A stretch of DNA of 64,000 nt from Deltaproteobacteria bacterium (GCA_029938605.1 JAOZUO010000007.1:1-64000), one strand, 5' to 3'. Positions 50,278-58,571 are shown, counted from the stretch's first letter. The notes: generated by a model not told the origin, from the letters alone. Numbers and translations are program-made.

Positions 50278-50313
50278 ATGCATAAAAAATGCTGTTCTTA
50301 TGCATAAAAAATG
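50278..50313. promoter_or_regulatory. Direct-repeat operator candidate, 22-bp spacing
   Basis: ATGCATAAAAAATG occurs at 50278-50291 and 50300-50313, i.e. 22 bp or about two helical turns apart, in the AT-rich region between the divergent Cys-rich lipoprotein and the RHH-like gene. An imperfect CTTATG/CATAAG inverted repeat (50297-50320) overlaps the second copy. Confidence 0.5.
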
Positions 50314-50379
50314 ACATAAGAAACACCATGTCGACGTTTCGTGTGTAAATTCAGGCCCTTTGAGGTATAAATCTCCCCT

Positions 50380-51174
50380 ATGGCGCGCGGCCCTAAATCC
50401 AGATCCCATTCCGGGGAAAGAGCCCGCCAAATGCGACTCCATCTGAGCCGGGGTGTGTCTCAAGCTCTGGAGCAGGAGGCGCTCCTGATACAGTCAGAGC
50501 CCGCCGGGTTCTTCAGAATGTTGCTCCGGAGGGATCTGGGACTACAGAGAATGGAACGGGCTCCTTTGGCGGCGGTCCCTCCCCCGCTTCATGATCCCAA
50601 GCCCACCAAAGAACCCTTTGTGGTGCTGCTTAGTCCCAGGCTGCGGGGCCATCTCATGAAAGTTTGTAACTTGCTGGGCAGCGGCTCTCCCTCCACCGTA
50701 GCCAGTCACCTGATCCTGGATTGGACGGGGTGCTCCCCCCTCCCGCGCCAGGTGGTGCTCCCCATCGTGCCCAGCGCACCGCCCCCTCCGCGCTCCCCGG
50801 GTCGGGGTCGCTCGCGATCTCAGCCCACCAAGATTCAAATGCTCTCCTTGGCTGTCGGGGTGGTGGAGATGCTCCGCAAGGAGTCAGCGACCATGGAGAT
50901 TCGGCACACGGAGCTGCTGCGGAACCTGCTCAGAGTCAAGATGGGCGTGAGCACCCTTCAACGCACGCCCGGAGCGCCCGTTCACCCTTTCCTTGAGGAC
51001 CGGGACCATCCCAAGAGCTCCTACCGAATTCATCTGACCTTGGATCAGGTAGCCCTCATACAAGAAGTCTCTGTCCAGTTGGGGGGCGGCGAAAAATCCA
51101 CCATTGTCTCCCATCTCATCCTGGATTTTCTGGGGATCTCCCCGTTGGGCCCCGGACCAACCACGGCTGGGTAG
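50380..51174 (+). CDS. Single-chain protein with four RHH-like units
   Basis: 264 residues, unknown family. Two ~105-residue halves (about 18-123 and 150-256) are internal duplicates. Their ends align as VASHLILDWTGCSPL and IVSHLILDFLGISPL, and their first parts as FFRMLLRRDLGL and LLRNLLRVKMGV. Each half contains two segments with the strand-helix-helix layout of ribbon-helix-helix DNA-binding proteins (18-55, 78-117, 150-190, 213-253), joined by basic, Pro-rich linkers. A single chain with four such units would mimic an RHH tetramer. No ribosome site; a TATAAA box lies eight bases before the ATG. RHH assignment is inference. Confidence 0.6.
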   Translation: MARGPKSRSHSGERARQMRLHLSRGVSQALEQEALLIQSEPAGFFRMLLRRDLGLQRMERAPLAAVPPPLHDPKPTKEPFVVLLSPRLRGHLMKVCNLLGSGSPSTVASHLILDWTGCSPLPRQVVLPIVPSAPPPPRSPGRGRSRSQPTKIQMLSLAVGVVEMLRKESATMEIRHTELLRNLLRVKMGVSTLQRTPGAPVHPFLEDRDHPKSSYRIHLTLDQVALIQEVSVQLGGGEKSTIVSHLILDFLGISPLGPGPTTAG

Positions 51175-51194
51175 GCTCACGGCTGGGTAGGCTC
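51163..51194. repeat. 16-bp tandem duplication at gene end
   Basis: ACGGCTGGGTAGGCTC occurs at 51163-51178 and 51179-51194. The first copy includes the TAG stop of the RHH-like gene. Confidence 0.85.
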
Positions 51195-51209
51195 CCAACG
51201 ACGGGTAAC

Positions 51210-51584
51210 TCAGTCGGACTCGTCGTCGGGATTCTGCGCGTTTTTCAGTTCGGTGGCTTCGTGTCGCAGTAGCGCGAGTCCGCCCTCGATAAGATCCCAG
51301 GCGATGGCATCATCGATGGACGCATATGCATGAATCAGGATGTTGCGGAAAACGACGATTCGCGCACGGTGGGTCAGCCGGTCGGCGATCTCCGGATGAT
51401 GATGCGAGAGCTGGGAGACGGCCTCACCGATGATGGTGAACTGGCGCTCTACGCCAGAGCGCACGAGATCGTTACTCCGGTACGTCTCGAGCGAGATCCC
51501 CTTCGTAAACTTCGCAATCCGATCCGCTGCCTGAATCACATCAAACAGGTAGGCGCGCGGATCACGCGGCATAGAGAGGCTCAT
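51210..51584 (-). CDS. hepT: HepT-like toxin (DUF86)
   Basis: 124-residue HEPN-fold protein. The family active-site motif RNILIHAY (R-X4-H-X-Y) is present near residue 85-92. HepT acts as an RNase-type toxin neutralised by its partner MntA, which AMPylates the tyrosine in this motif in characterised systems. The start (ATG 51584 or 51572) overlaps the end of mntA. Coding DNA looks lower in GC than flanking genes. Confidence 0.9.
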   Translation of the reverse strand: MSLSMPRDPRAYLFDVIQAADRIAKFTKGISLETYRSNDLVRSGVERQFTIIGEAVSQLSHHHPEIADRLTHRARIVVFRNILIHAYASIDDAIAWDLIEGGLALLRHEATELKNAQNPDDESD

Positions 51585-51879
51585 TGTTGGTCTGGATGGT
51601 TTGAAGCACGTATGGATTTTTGATACTTCCAGCGGTAACGAGATCGATGGGGCGCGCGAAAAGATCCTCCAGCGCAGCGAGCAAGCCGAAGTAGGCGTCA
51701 GCAAGCCCTCCGGGTTTCAAGCCGGATCGAAACACCACCAAGAAGTCGAGATCACTGGTCTGCTCATCGAACCCCCCCGTCACCGCCGAGCCGAAGATCG
51801 CCAATGACTCAACCTGGTAGCGCTCGCACAACCTGGTGAGATCAGTACGTCGTTTCTCCACGATGTCGTGAACACTCAT
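51562..51879 (-). CDS. mntA: MntA-like minimal nucleotidyltransferase antitoxin
   Basis: 105-residue polymerase-beta-like nucleotidyltransferase. Motif GSAVTGGFDEQTSDLDFLV gives the GS...DxD active site, with eleven rather than the usual ten residues between. Family members adenylylate HepT and so block it. mntA precedes and overlaps hepT, the standard order. No clear Shine-Dalgarno sequence. A short palindrome GACCCTTAGGGTC lies upstream (51933-51945). Confidence 0.9.
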   Translation of the reverse strand: MSVHDIVEKRRTDLTRLCERYQVESLAIFGSAVTGGFDEQTSDLDFLVVFRSGLKPGGLADAYFGLLAALEDLFARPIDLVTAGSIKNPYVLQTIQTNNEPLYAA

Positions 51880-51943
51880 GACTTGAGAGTACTATCGCGG
51901 AAAGACGGGAACAGGTCTAGGACAAACTACAAGACCCTTAGGG

Positions 51944-53020
51944 TCAACTATGCGAAACACCGACGATGGCCACGCCCTGGTAGCCACCCACGCCGCCGTT
52001 GCCGTGCACCAGGCCGATCCGCGCCGTGGATGTCAGTGGATCTTTACCGTCGAGACGCTCCAACAGTACGATCAGACCGTGCAGGGCCGGGTTGTTCCAC
52101 GGGGCTCCGGCCAGGTTCATACCTCCGGTGACCGTGAGCTCCCGGCGGCCCAACACCGACTCCAGTCCAGCGGGGGACTGGGCGATTCCGGTGGCCAGAA
52201 GCAGGCCGATGACCGGCGGAGGGAAGCAGGTGTAGGCCTCCAGCAGCGCCTCCCCGGAGTGGAAATGGGCGGCGAAGTCCAGACCCGCCTGGTCACAAGC
52301 GCTGCGGTAGGCCCGCCCCAGGTGCTCGTAGTCCACGATGGTACCCAGGTGCTCGGGGCCGTCGTCCAACAGCTCCACCGCCACACCCAACAGCCGCGCC
52401 AATCCGTCCGCGGTCCGGTGCAACACCTCCGCCGCCCGGAGAGTGCCCAGCAGCACCACGCCACGAAAATCCAGGTTCGGGTTGGCGCAGTCCGCGAGGC
52501 GAAACAGAGACGTGGCAGCCTCATGGCCGTGAGCTGACCGGATCGGTAGCCCCCGACGGCGGGCCGTGCGGGCGTAGTTGGCAACCAGCGCATCCGCCAG
52601 CCGGAGGTACGCCGGTTCATCCAGCCCGAGACGCTCCATCTGCAGACGCGCCAGGCGGGTGTAGGCCTCCGGGATGGAGGTGTCGCCGTAGACCCGCATC
52701 AACCTCCGACGCTCGGGCCCACCGTACCCCGTGCGCAGGGGCTCGTCCCCGCGGATCACCACCGCGTCCGCGGCGCCTTCGGTCAAAAGCACCCGGGCGC
52801 GATCCAAGGCCAGGATTGGAGCGCAACCACTTTGAAACCCGGGCCCCACCCGATCCGGACGCCCCCGCCAGGCCGAGCGCAGGGACTCGATCTCCAACGC
52901 GTGGACCCGCAGTCCCGCCGCCGACAGCGCCGTCACCCGTCCCTCCAACTCGTCGCCCGAGCCCTCGCTGTCCACCACCCGCGCGGTGCCCAGAATCAGC
53001 GGATCCGTAGCCAACGTCAT
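51944..53020 (-). CDS. Thiolase-superfamily protein
   Basis: 358 residues with thiolase-fold features: QSGCAPILALDRARVLL (~80-96) with a Cys near the usual nucleophile position, ADAVVIRGDEPL, a late VTGGMNLAGAPWNN and, at the C-terminus, VHGNGGVGGYQGVAIVG in place of the usual C-x-G loop. It resembles the uncharacterised acetyl-CoA acetyltransferase-like (SCP-x/thiolase-like) group and is shorter than biosynthetic thiolases (~390). The catalytic Cys of the C-terminal loop seems replaced by Gly/Asn, so activity is uncertain. Confidence 0.7.
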   Translation of the reverse strand: MTLATDPLILGTARVVDSEGSGDELEGRVTALSAAGLRVHALEIESLRSAWRGRPDRVGPGFQSGCAPILALDRARVLLTEGAADAVVIRGDEPLRTGYGGPERRRLMRVYGDTSIPEAYTRLARLQMERLGLDEPAYLRLADALVANYARTARRRGLPIRSAHGHEAATSLFRLADCANPNLDFRGVVLLGTLRAAEVLHRTADGLARLLGVAVELLDDGPEHLGTIVDYEHLGRAYRSACDQAGLDFAAHFHSGEALLEAYTCFPPPVIGLLLATGIAQSPAGLESVLGRRELTVTGGMNLAGAPWNNPALHGLIVLLERLDGKDPLTSTARIGLVHGNGGVGGYQGVAIVGVSHS

Positions 53021-53109
53021 AGGGACTTGTATCCCATGGGCCCCGGGGATGGGAAGTGGAGATGGGAAGTGCTGGCGGGGGTTCGGGCTCCGCGGTATAT
53101 TCCCACGTC

Positions 53110-54048
53110 ATGCTTCGGGCGCGCACCATAGGCCTCATGGTCACGATCTTACTGTTTGGGGGAGGCTGCCCCAAGCGGGCGCCCGTCAAACGTCCGCCCC
53201 CCGAGTTGGACGGGGCCCGGCTCACGGGTGTGTGGATGGGGACCCTGCGGGACCAGCCCGCCCCCGGAGTCCACCGGGAGGTGCGCGTCATCTATCAACT
53301 CAAGGCACACATCGCCACCAACAAGCTCACAGGGACCCTTGCCTTCCGGGGCGCGCTCACCACCGCCTATCGGGGCCAGCTACTCTGTAACCGCAAACCC
53401 CGGGCCGAGCTGAAGCGCGCGGCGGATATCACCCACGGCAACTTCAACCCGCACCAGGCCCGCTGGACCCTCGGCGAGGTGAAACAGGATGGCGCAAAGC
53501 ACTGCGCTTTCCGCTTCCCCATGGCAAAAACCTGCACCGCTCAACCTCTACGCGACCGTGGGATCGGCCTGCGCTGCGGCGGACTGAAGCTGAGCTTGCA
53601 GCCGGTGGTAATAACCGGAGTCTGGGCCTGGAACGAGTCCCACACCGACCAGGCGGGAGACACCGTCGTTAAGCGCCAGAGATTCCACCTCGTGCAACGG
53701 GGCCTGGACCTGACCGGCTATGCCGACGACATCCGGGTACACCTGTCCAAGGACGGCCAGCGCTACCGCTGCAACGGTCGCATGCGATACACCCAACAAT
53801 CCCGCCACCGGCTCACGGGGCGCCTCTCGGGTCTGGCGATCCGACTCCGGGTGGTCTCCACCCTTCGACAGCGCGGGCCCTGCGCCGGCAACCACACGCT
53901 GCCCGCCGAGCTGGTGGGCGCCTGGAAGCCCTTTGATGGTCAATTGGAGCTACCGATCGCCCAGGGCGGCCGCAAGCTGCATCGACTGCCCGGGTTGTTA
54001 CCGGTGGGCGCGCCCCGCCCACGCCGCGCTCACACCGAACCCAAGTGA
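53110..54048 (+). CDS. Predicted lipoprotein, unknown
   Basis: 312 residues. ATG 53110 gives a compact lipoprotein signal (IGLMVTILLFGGGC). The mature part contains two related beta-rich halves: each begins with a GVWMG or GVWAWNE segment and contains a YRGQLLCN or YRCNGRM segment with single Cys. No family recognised. No ribosome site; TATATT lies eight bases upstream of the ATG, so it may be leaderless. Followed 20 bases later by add. Confidence 0.65.
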   Translation: MLRARTIGLMVTILLFGGGCPKRAPVKRPPPELDGARLTGVWMGTLRDQPAPGVHREVRVIYQLKAHIATNKLTGTLAFRGALTTAYRGQLLCNRKPRAELKRAADITHGNFNPHQARWTLGEVKQDGAKHCAFRFPMAKTCTAQPLRDRGIGLRCGGLKLSLQPVVITGVWAWNESHTDQAGDTVVKRQRFHLVQRGLDLTGYADDIRVHLSKDGQRYRCNGRMRYTQQSRHRLTGRLSGLAIRLRVVSTLRQRGPCAGNHTLPAELVGAWKPFDGQLELPIAQGGRKLHRLPGLLPVGAPRPRRAHTEPK

Positions 54049-54068
54049 GTCCATAAGGAGCAAGCCAA

Positions 54069-55286
54069 GTGATTACCAGAGAATTTATCGAGCGGGTCCC
54101 CAAGACCGACCTGCACCTGCACCTGGACGGCTCCATCCGGCTGGGTACCCTCATCGAGCTGGCCTCCCAGTACGCGGTGGACCTGCCCGCCACCACGGAG
54201 TCGGGACTCCGGGAGAAGGTCTTCAAGGACCAGTACGAGAGCCTGAAGGATTACCTCAAGGGCTTCGCCTACACCGTCCCGGTGTTGCAAAGCGAGGTGG
54301 CTCTACACCGGGTCTCCTACGAGCTCGCTCAAGACTGCCAGGCCGAGGGCAACCGTTACATCGAGGTGCGGTTCGCCCCCCAGCTCCACATGCACCGCCA
54401 CCTGAGCGCGGAGAACGTGCTCAAGGCGGTCAATCGGGGCCTGAATGACGCCAAGCAGGAGTTCAACCGCCGACCAGAGGTGGTCAGCGGCGAAGAGCCT
54501 CCATTCGAGTATGGCATCATCGTCTGCGCCATGCGGAAGTTCATGGCGGGATTCTCAGAGCACTTCGGCGACCTGTGGCGGGTCCACCGCCACTCCGACC
54601 CGGAGCGAATCTACTCCATGGCGTCCCTGGAGCTGGTCCGGGCCGCCGTACACATCCGGGATCACTGCGACGTGCCCATCGTAGGCTTCGACCTGGCCGG
54701 GGAGGAAGCGGGTTATCCCGCGCAAAATCACGCAGAGGCCTACGCCTACGCGCACAAGCACTTCATGCAAAAGACGGTGCACGCGGGGGAGGCCTACGGG
54801 CCGGAGTCCATCTTTCAGGCCATCACCGACCTGCACGCCGATCGCATTGGCCACGCCTACTTCCTGTACCGCGATGACATGATCGACGACGACGAAATAG
54901 AGGATCCGGAGAGCTACACCAGGGCCCTGGTAGAGTACATCGCCGACCGCAGGATCACCCTGGAGATCTGTCTGACCTCCAACATGCAGACCATCCCCGC
55001 CCTCAAGAGCATCAAGGATCACACCCTGACGCGTATGCTGACCCAGCGGCTGTCCACCACCTTTTGCACGGACAACCGCACCGTCTCCAATACCACGATC
55101 ACCGACGAGATCCTCAAGGCCACCGACGCCCTCGAGCTGTCTCCGGCGGAGCTGAGAAACACCATTATTTACGGCTTCAAACGCTCCTTCTTCCCCGAAG
55201 CCTACAGCAAAAAACGGGCCTACGTCCGGCAGATCATCGACTACTACGACAAGATCGAGAAAGAGTTCGAGATCTCGGATGAGTAG
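54069..55286 (+). CDS. add: Adenosine deaminase family enzyme
   Basis: 405-residue zinc amidohydrolase converting adenosine to inosine (or adenine to hypoxanthine in some members). Metal ligands are in TDLHLHLDGS (~10-19) and HAGEAYG (~238), with the late CTDNRTVSNT carrying the Asp. The ~50-residue segment after the first motif is longer than in the E. coli enzyme (333 residues). The start is GTG with AAGGAG upstream. Close spacing suggests cotranscription with the preceding lipoprotein. Confidence 0.92.
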   Translation: MITREFIERVPKTDLHLHLDGSIRLGTLIELASQYAVDLPATTESGLREKVFKDQYESLKDYLKGFAYTVPVLQSEVALHRVSYELAQDCQAEGNRYIEVRFAPQLHMHRHLSAENVLKAVNRGLNDAKQEFNRRPEVVSGEEPPFEYGIIVCAMRKFMAGFSEHFGDLWRVHRHSDPERIYSMASLELVRAAVHIRDHCDVPIVGFDLAGEEAGYPAQNHAEAYAYAHKHFMQKTVHAGEAYGPESIFQAITDLHADRIGHAYFLYRDDMIDDDEIEDPESYTRALVEYIADRRITLEICLTSNMQTIPALKSIKDHTLTRMLTQRLSTTFCTDNRTVSNTTITDEILKATDALELSPAELRNTIIYGFKRSFFPEAYSKKRAYVRQIIDYYDKIEKEFEISDE

Positions 55287-55414
55287 GGTCCACCAGGTGC
55301 CTAAACCGGTGATGTTTCCGGACGTATTTCCGAAGAATTGACGCCGCTCCGAAGGCGTGTTGGAATAGCCGGCGACTGATGGGAGTCCAATTCATCAGAC
55401 ACGGAGGCGAGGTC

Positions 55415-56314
55415 GTGAACAGACATCGGCTGACCGCTGCCATGGCAGCATTAATGGGAATCGGGCTGGTAGCCGTGGGAGCGACCCCCGCCCACGCGAA
55501 CGCCACGGTGAGCCCCGAGGTGCGCATCAAGGCCGCCCGGGTGGTGGGCGACACGGCCAGCTCCGACAGCGTCAAAAAGGGAGTGACCGCCGGGCAGGCC
55601 GGCCTCCTCGCCTGCTACAAAAAGAACCTGCTCACCCACCCCGGAGAGGTGGGCGAGTTGGCCATGAGCGTGCGGGTCGCCACCTCAGGCAAGGTCACCG
55701 CCGTCAAGGTGGTGCGCGAAGCCGTCAATGGAGACCTGCGCAAGTGCGTTTTCAAAACCATCGGCGGCTGGCGCTTCTTGGGATGGAAAGCCAAGGTCCG
55801 TCAGTACGCCTCGGTGGAGCTGGTGTTCCAGCTGTCAGGCAAGAAGCCACGCCGGGCCACGGTTCGCGGCGGGGTGCCGGCTCGCCTCGTCGCCGGTCTC
55901 TTGTTGATCCGCCTTCCGATTCTGCTCAAGGCGTGCCTCAAGGGCGCCGTGCTCAAGAAGCGACGCTGGCCGCCGAAGCTCACGATCATCGTGGACTACG
56001 ACGGTACGGTACAGACAACGACCGTCTCGGGAAGGCTCCCCAGGCGAACCATCCGCAAGTGTCTGGTGGATCGGGTCAAGCTCTGGGACTTCCCGCCGCC
56101 GGACAACGGCCACCGGACCTGGATCTACTGGCCACTGGTATCCAATTCCTCGACTCGGAAAAGCGTTCCGGTTTTTCGGCGAGGGCCGAGCGACGAGGGC
56201 GAGGCGCGACGAGGGCGCGTACCGGGAGTACGCAACCGAGGAGCAACAAAGCCATCGGTGTTCGGAGCCGTCGAAACCCGGAACAGACTTCCGGGTCGAG
56301 GAACTAGGAAATAG
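55415..56314 (+). CDS. Secreted AgmX/TonB-C-like protein, 3' end altered
   Basis: 299 residues from GTG 55415 (GGAGG upstream) with a Sec signal (MAALMGIGLVAVGATPAHA). Residues ~45-145 and ~155-245 are two related domains in the style of the AgmX/PglI C-terminal and TonB-C folds: LLACYKKNLLTHPGEVGELAMSV and LLKACLKGAVLKKRRWPPKL, each with a Cys pair (ACYKK...RKCVFKTI; KACLK...RKCLVDRV). In Myxococcus AgmX works in motility and adhesion complexes. The last ~50 residues (after YWPLV) are an Arg-rich tail encoded by a palindromic repeat element (56146-56303), so the natural end is probably lost. Confidence 0.7.
   Translation: MNRHRLTAAMAALMGIGLVAVGATPAHANATVSPEVRIKAARVVGDTASSDSVKKGVTAGQAGLLACYKKNLLTHPGEVGELAMSVRVATSGKVTAVKVVREAVNGDLRKCVFKTIGGWRFLGWKAKVRQYASVELVFQLSGKKPRRATVRGGVPARLVAGLLLIRLPILLKACLKGAVLKKRRWPPKLTIIVDYDGTVQTTTVSGRLPRRTIRKCLVDRVKLWDFPPPDNGHRTWIYWPLVSNSSTRKSVPVFRRGPSDEGEARRGRVPGVRNRGATKPSVFGAVETRNRLPGRGTRK
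56146..56303. mobile_element. MITE/REP-like palindromic element
   Basis: Terminal inverted repeats of 15 bp (56146-56160 and 56289-56303, one mismatch) bound a 158-bp unit. Each end carries its own hairpin: CGGAA/TTCCG near the left and a perfect ACCCGGAA/TTCCGGGT at the right. The centre has a GCGTAC/GTACGC hairpin (56217-56233) and a repeated GACGAGGGCG word. End hairpins recall non-autonomous IS200/IS605-type or REP elements. No transposase is in the window. Confidence 0.6.
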
Positions 56315-56317
56315 CCG

Positions 56318-57325
56318 TTGTCTTCGTTGATCCCCACGCTGCGGACCCTCGGACGAACAGACCTGGTGGAGCTGCTGGCCGTGATCACGGGCGGCAGCAG
56401 CGTCAAAGAGGAAGACACCGATCGCGCCCTGAGCGACCGCCTCGTGAACGCGCTGTTCGATCTCTGCGGTCTTCCTCCCGTGGACGAAACGCTCCTGGAG
56501 CGGCACCTGGTGACCCGCCTCGCCAACGCCCTACACATCGACTACGACCCGGCCATGAGCACCGCGGAGATCACCGATCGGTTGATGCGCCACATTTCGG
56601 ACAGCGTGGTGGAGGATCTGCGCCCGTTCATCCAGGTGTCGGTGTGTATCGGCTGGGCCGACGGCCGCCTGGCGCCCGAGGAGATCGCGGTCATGGACGC
56701 GGCCCTTTCCCGGCTAAAGCTCCTGTCCCGACGGCGAAGCGAGCTGCTGGCGCTGTGTACCCGGCCCATCACCCCCGACCACCTGGCAGACGTGCTGCAG
56801 GAGATCGGCCACGACGACCAGAAGGCGTGGTCCGTGCTGGCCCTGGGCTGGGCCGTGGCCCTGGCGGACATGAAGACCGTGCCCGAGGAGGTGGAGACCT
56901 TCCACCAACTCGCCAGCCTGCTTGGAGTGGACCGCGCCCGCGCCGAGGCCCTCCAAGACCTGGTGGCCCGGCGATTTCACGACAGCCTGGACGACCGCCC
57001 GGGCACGGCCACGAGCTTCCAGCCCCGCGCTCTGGCCAAGGCCACCATGGCGGCCATCACCGCCGCCGAGCTCGATAGCTACCTGCGGGCTACCACGGGC
57101 CTGAAGTCCCTGGCGCTGCTCCTGTCGTCCTCCTTCAGCGTCAGCGACAGCGGCGGCCCGCGCGACTCCATGGTCGCCCTGGACGCCATGCTCGACGCCA
57201 ACAGTTGGGTGGGCGCGCCCGCGGTCCTGGCCGGAGCGCTGTTTTTGCGGAGGCTCGGCGGAGACGAGCTCAGCCAAAAACTGCTGGTGCTGGTGCTCAC
57301 CTGCATTGAACGCATGCGCCAATAG
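56318..57325 (+). CDS. Protein with two TerB-like domains
   Basis: 335 residues, mainly helical. CIGWADGRLAPEEIAVMDAA (~108-127) and LGWAVALADMKTVPEEVETF (~175-194) are paired TerB-like metal-binding turns. The N-terminal ~90 and C-terminal ~100 residues are unrecognised. The start is TTG with no clear ribosome site, 3 bases after the AgmX-like stop. Similar domain type to 13913-14341. Role unknown; TerB-like proteins are associated with stress and membrane complexes. Confidence 0.65.
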   Translation: MSSLIPTLRTLGRTDLVELLAVITGGSSVKEEDTDRALSDRLVNALFDLCGLPPVDETLLERHLVTRLANALHIDYDPAMSTAEITDRLMRHISDSVVEDLRPFIQVSVCIGWADGRLAPEEIAVMDAALSRLKLLSRRRSELLALCTRPITPDHLADVLQEIGHDDQKAWSVLALGWAVALADMKTVPEEVETFHQLASLLGVDRARAEALQDLVARRFHDSLDDRPGTATSFQPRALAKATMAAITAAELDSYLRATTGLKSLALLLSSSFSVSDSGGPRDSMVALDAMLDANSWVGAPAVLAGALFLRRLGGDELSQKLLVLVLTCIERMRQ

Positions 57326-57352
57326 CATACCGATCGCCGACCTACAAACGGC

Positions 57353-57374
57353 CGCCGACCAATAAACCGATCGC
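57353..57374. repeat. Direct repeat (left copy) flanking the DUF4143 cassette
   Basis: 22 identical bases (CGCCGACCAATAAACCGATC plus GC) recur at 58748-58769. The two copies bracket a ~1.37-kb segment containing one gene. Part of the unit is also duplicated locally at 57329-57343 and 57366-57380. Confidence 0.8.
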
Positions 57375-57395
57375 CGACCTCGTCCCGAGGGCACT

Positions 57396-58571
57396 CTAGC
57401 GCCAGTCGTATTGGGCGATCTTTGACCAGGGCCAGACTGTGGCCGCGGAGCGTCGTTGCTCTTGGTCTCCTCCGAAGAGGACGACCTTCTCGGCCGTGCC
57501 ATGGGCCGGGAAACCGGCAAGGTTATCGAGCCAGGACAGGTTCTTGAAAAAGTCGGGCGCCACGGTTTTGGCGGACTTGACCTCGACGAGCACCGTGGTG
57601 TCCCCCCGAGGCACCACGAGATCGACCTCGTGCCCTACGTGGTCGCGGAAAAAGAAGATTCGCCCTCGTTGCCCGTGGTGTAGGCGCGACTTGAGGATCT
57701 CGGTGACGACCCAGCTCTCGAATAACGCCCCGCGCAGGGGGTGTCGCCGGAGCTGGGAGGGATCCTGGATGCCTAGCAGGTAGCAAGCGAGGCCGGTGTC
57801 ATAGAAGTAAAGTTTGGGAGCCTTCGTCAGGCGCTTACCGAGGTTGGCGTGGAAGGGTTGAAGCCGAAAGGCGACGTAGCTCGCCTCCAGCACAGACAGC
57901 CAGGCCCGGGCCGTGTTGTGGCTGATTCCCACCTCTGAGCCGAGGCCGGAGAGGTTGAGCAATTGACCGCTGCGTCCGGCGACGAGTTCCAGGAAGGTTT
58001 GGAATGCACTGAGATTCACGACATTCACCAGCTGGCGGACGTCGCGTTCGAGATAGGTCCCTACGTAGGACGCAAACCACTCCCAGGGATCCATGCGACG
58101 TTTAGGGATGGCGGGGAATCCCCCAAGCCAGACCGTCTCCCACAGCTCATCGGGGCAGTTGGGGAACTTCTGATACTCCTCACGTCCACAGGGCAGCAAG
58201 GTGAGCAACGCTGTGCGGCCGGCCAGCGATTGGGAGATCGACTCGAGTAACGCGAAATTGGCCGACCCCGTAAGGATGAAACGACCAGGATCCGGCCGAG
58301 CGTCCACCTCCTCCTGGAGGTAGGAGAGCAGCTCTGGTACGCGTTGCACCTCATCGATAATCGCGCCGTCACTGAGCTCCGCGAGGAAACCACGTGGATC
58401 CGAGGTCGCGTAAGAACGCTGATCCGGAGCTTCCAGCGAGACGTAGACCTTCTCAGGAAACACCATCTGGCATAGCGTCGTCTTCCCAGATTGTCTGGGT
58501 CCGGTGACCGTCGCGACCGGAAACTGCTCCGCCACCCTGCGAAGCCGCTCACCCAAAGTCCTTGAAATCAT
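57396..58571 (-). CDS. AAA ATPase with DUF4143 domain
   Basis: 391 residues. N-terminal AAA domain with Walker A TGPRQSGKTTL (~20-30), Walker B IIDEVQRVP, then the C-terminal DUF4143 domain with a PD-(D/E)XK-like segment (VDLVVPRGDTTVLVEVKSAK). Such proteins are widespread in accessory DNA; some are suggested toxin or defence-linked, but the biochemical role is not established. The ATG lies exactly where transcription is predicted to begin, so the message is probably leaderless. Coding DNA appears lower in GC than neighbours. Confidence 0.9.
   Translation of the reverse strand: MISRTLGERLRRVAEQFPVATVTGPRQSGKTTLCQMVFPEKVYVSLEAPDQRSYATSDPRGFLAELSDGAIIDEVQRVPELLSYLQEEVDARPDPGRFILTGSANFALLESISQSLAGRTALLTLLPCGREEYQKFPNCPDELWETVWLGGFPAIPKRRMDPWEWFASYVGTYLERDVRQLVNVVNLSAFQTFLELVAGRSGQLLNLSGLGSEVGISHNTARAWLSVLEASYVAFRLQPFHANLGKRLTKAPKLYFYDTGLACYLLGIQDPSQLRRHPLRGALFESWVVTEILKSRLHHGQRGRIFFFRDHVGHEVDLVVPRGDTTVLVEVKSAKTVAPDFFKNLSWLDNLAGFPAHGTAEKVVLFGGDQEQRRSAATVWPWSKIAQYDWR

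Noticed and set aside
51933-51945. GACCCTTAGGGTC palindrome as a terminator
   Set aside because: Short stem, no U-run on either strand; at most a weak operator.
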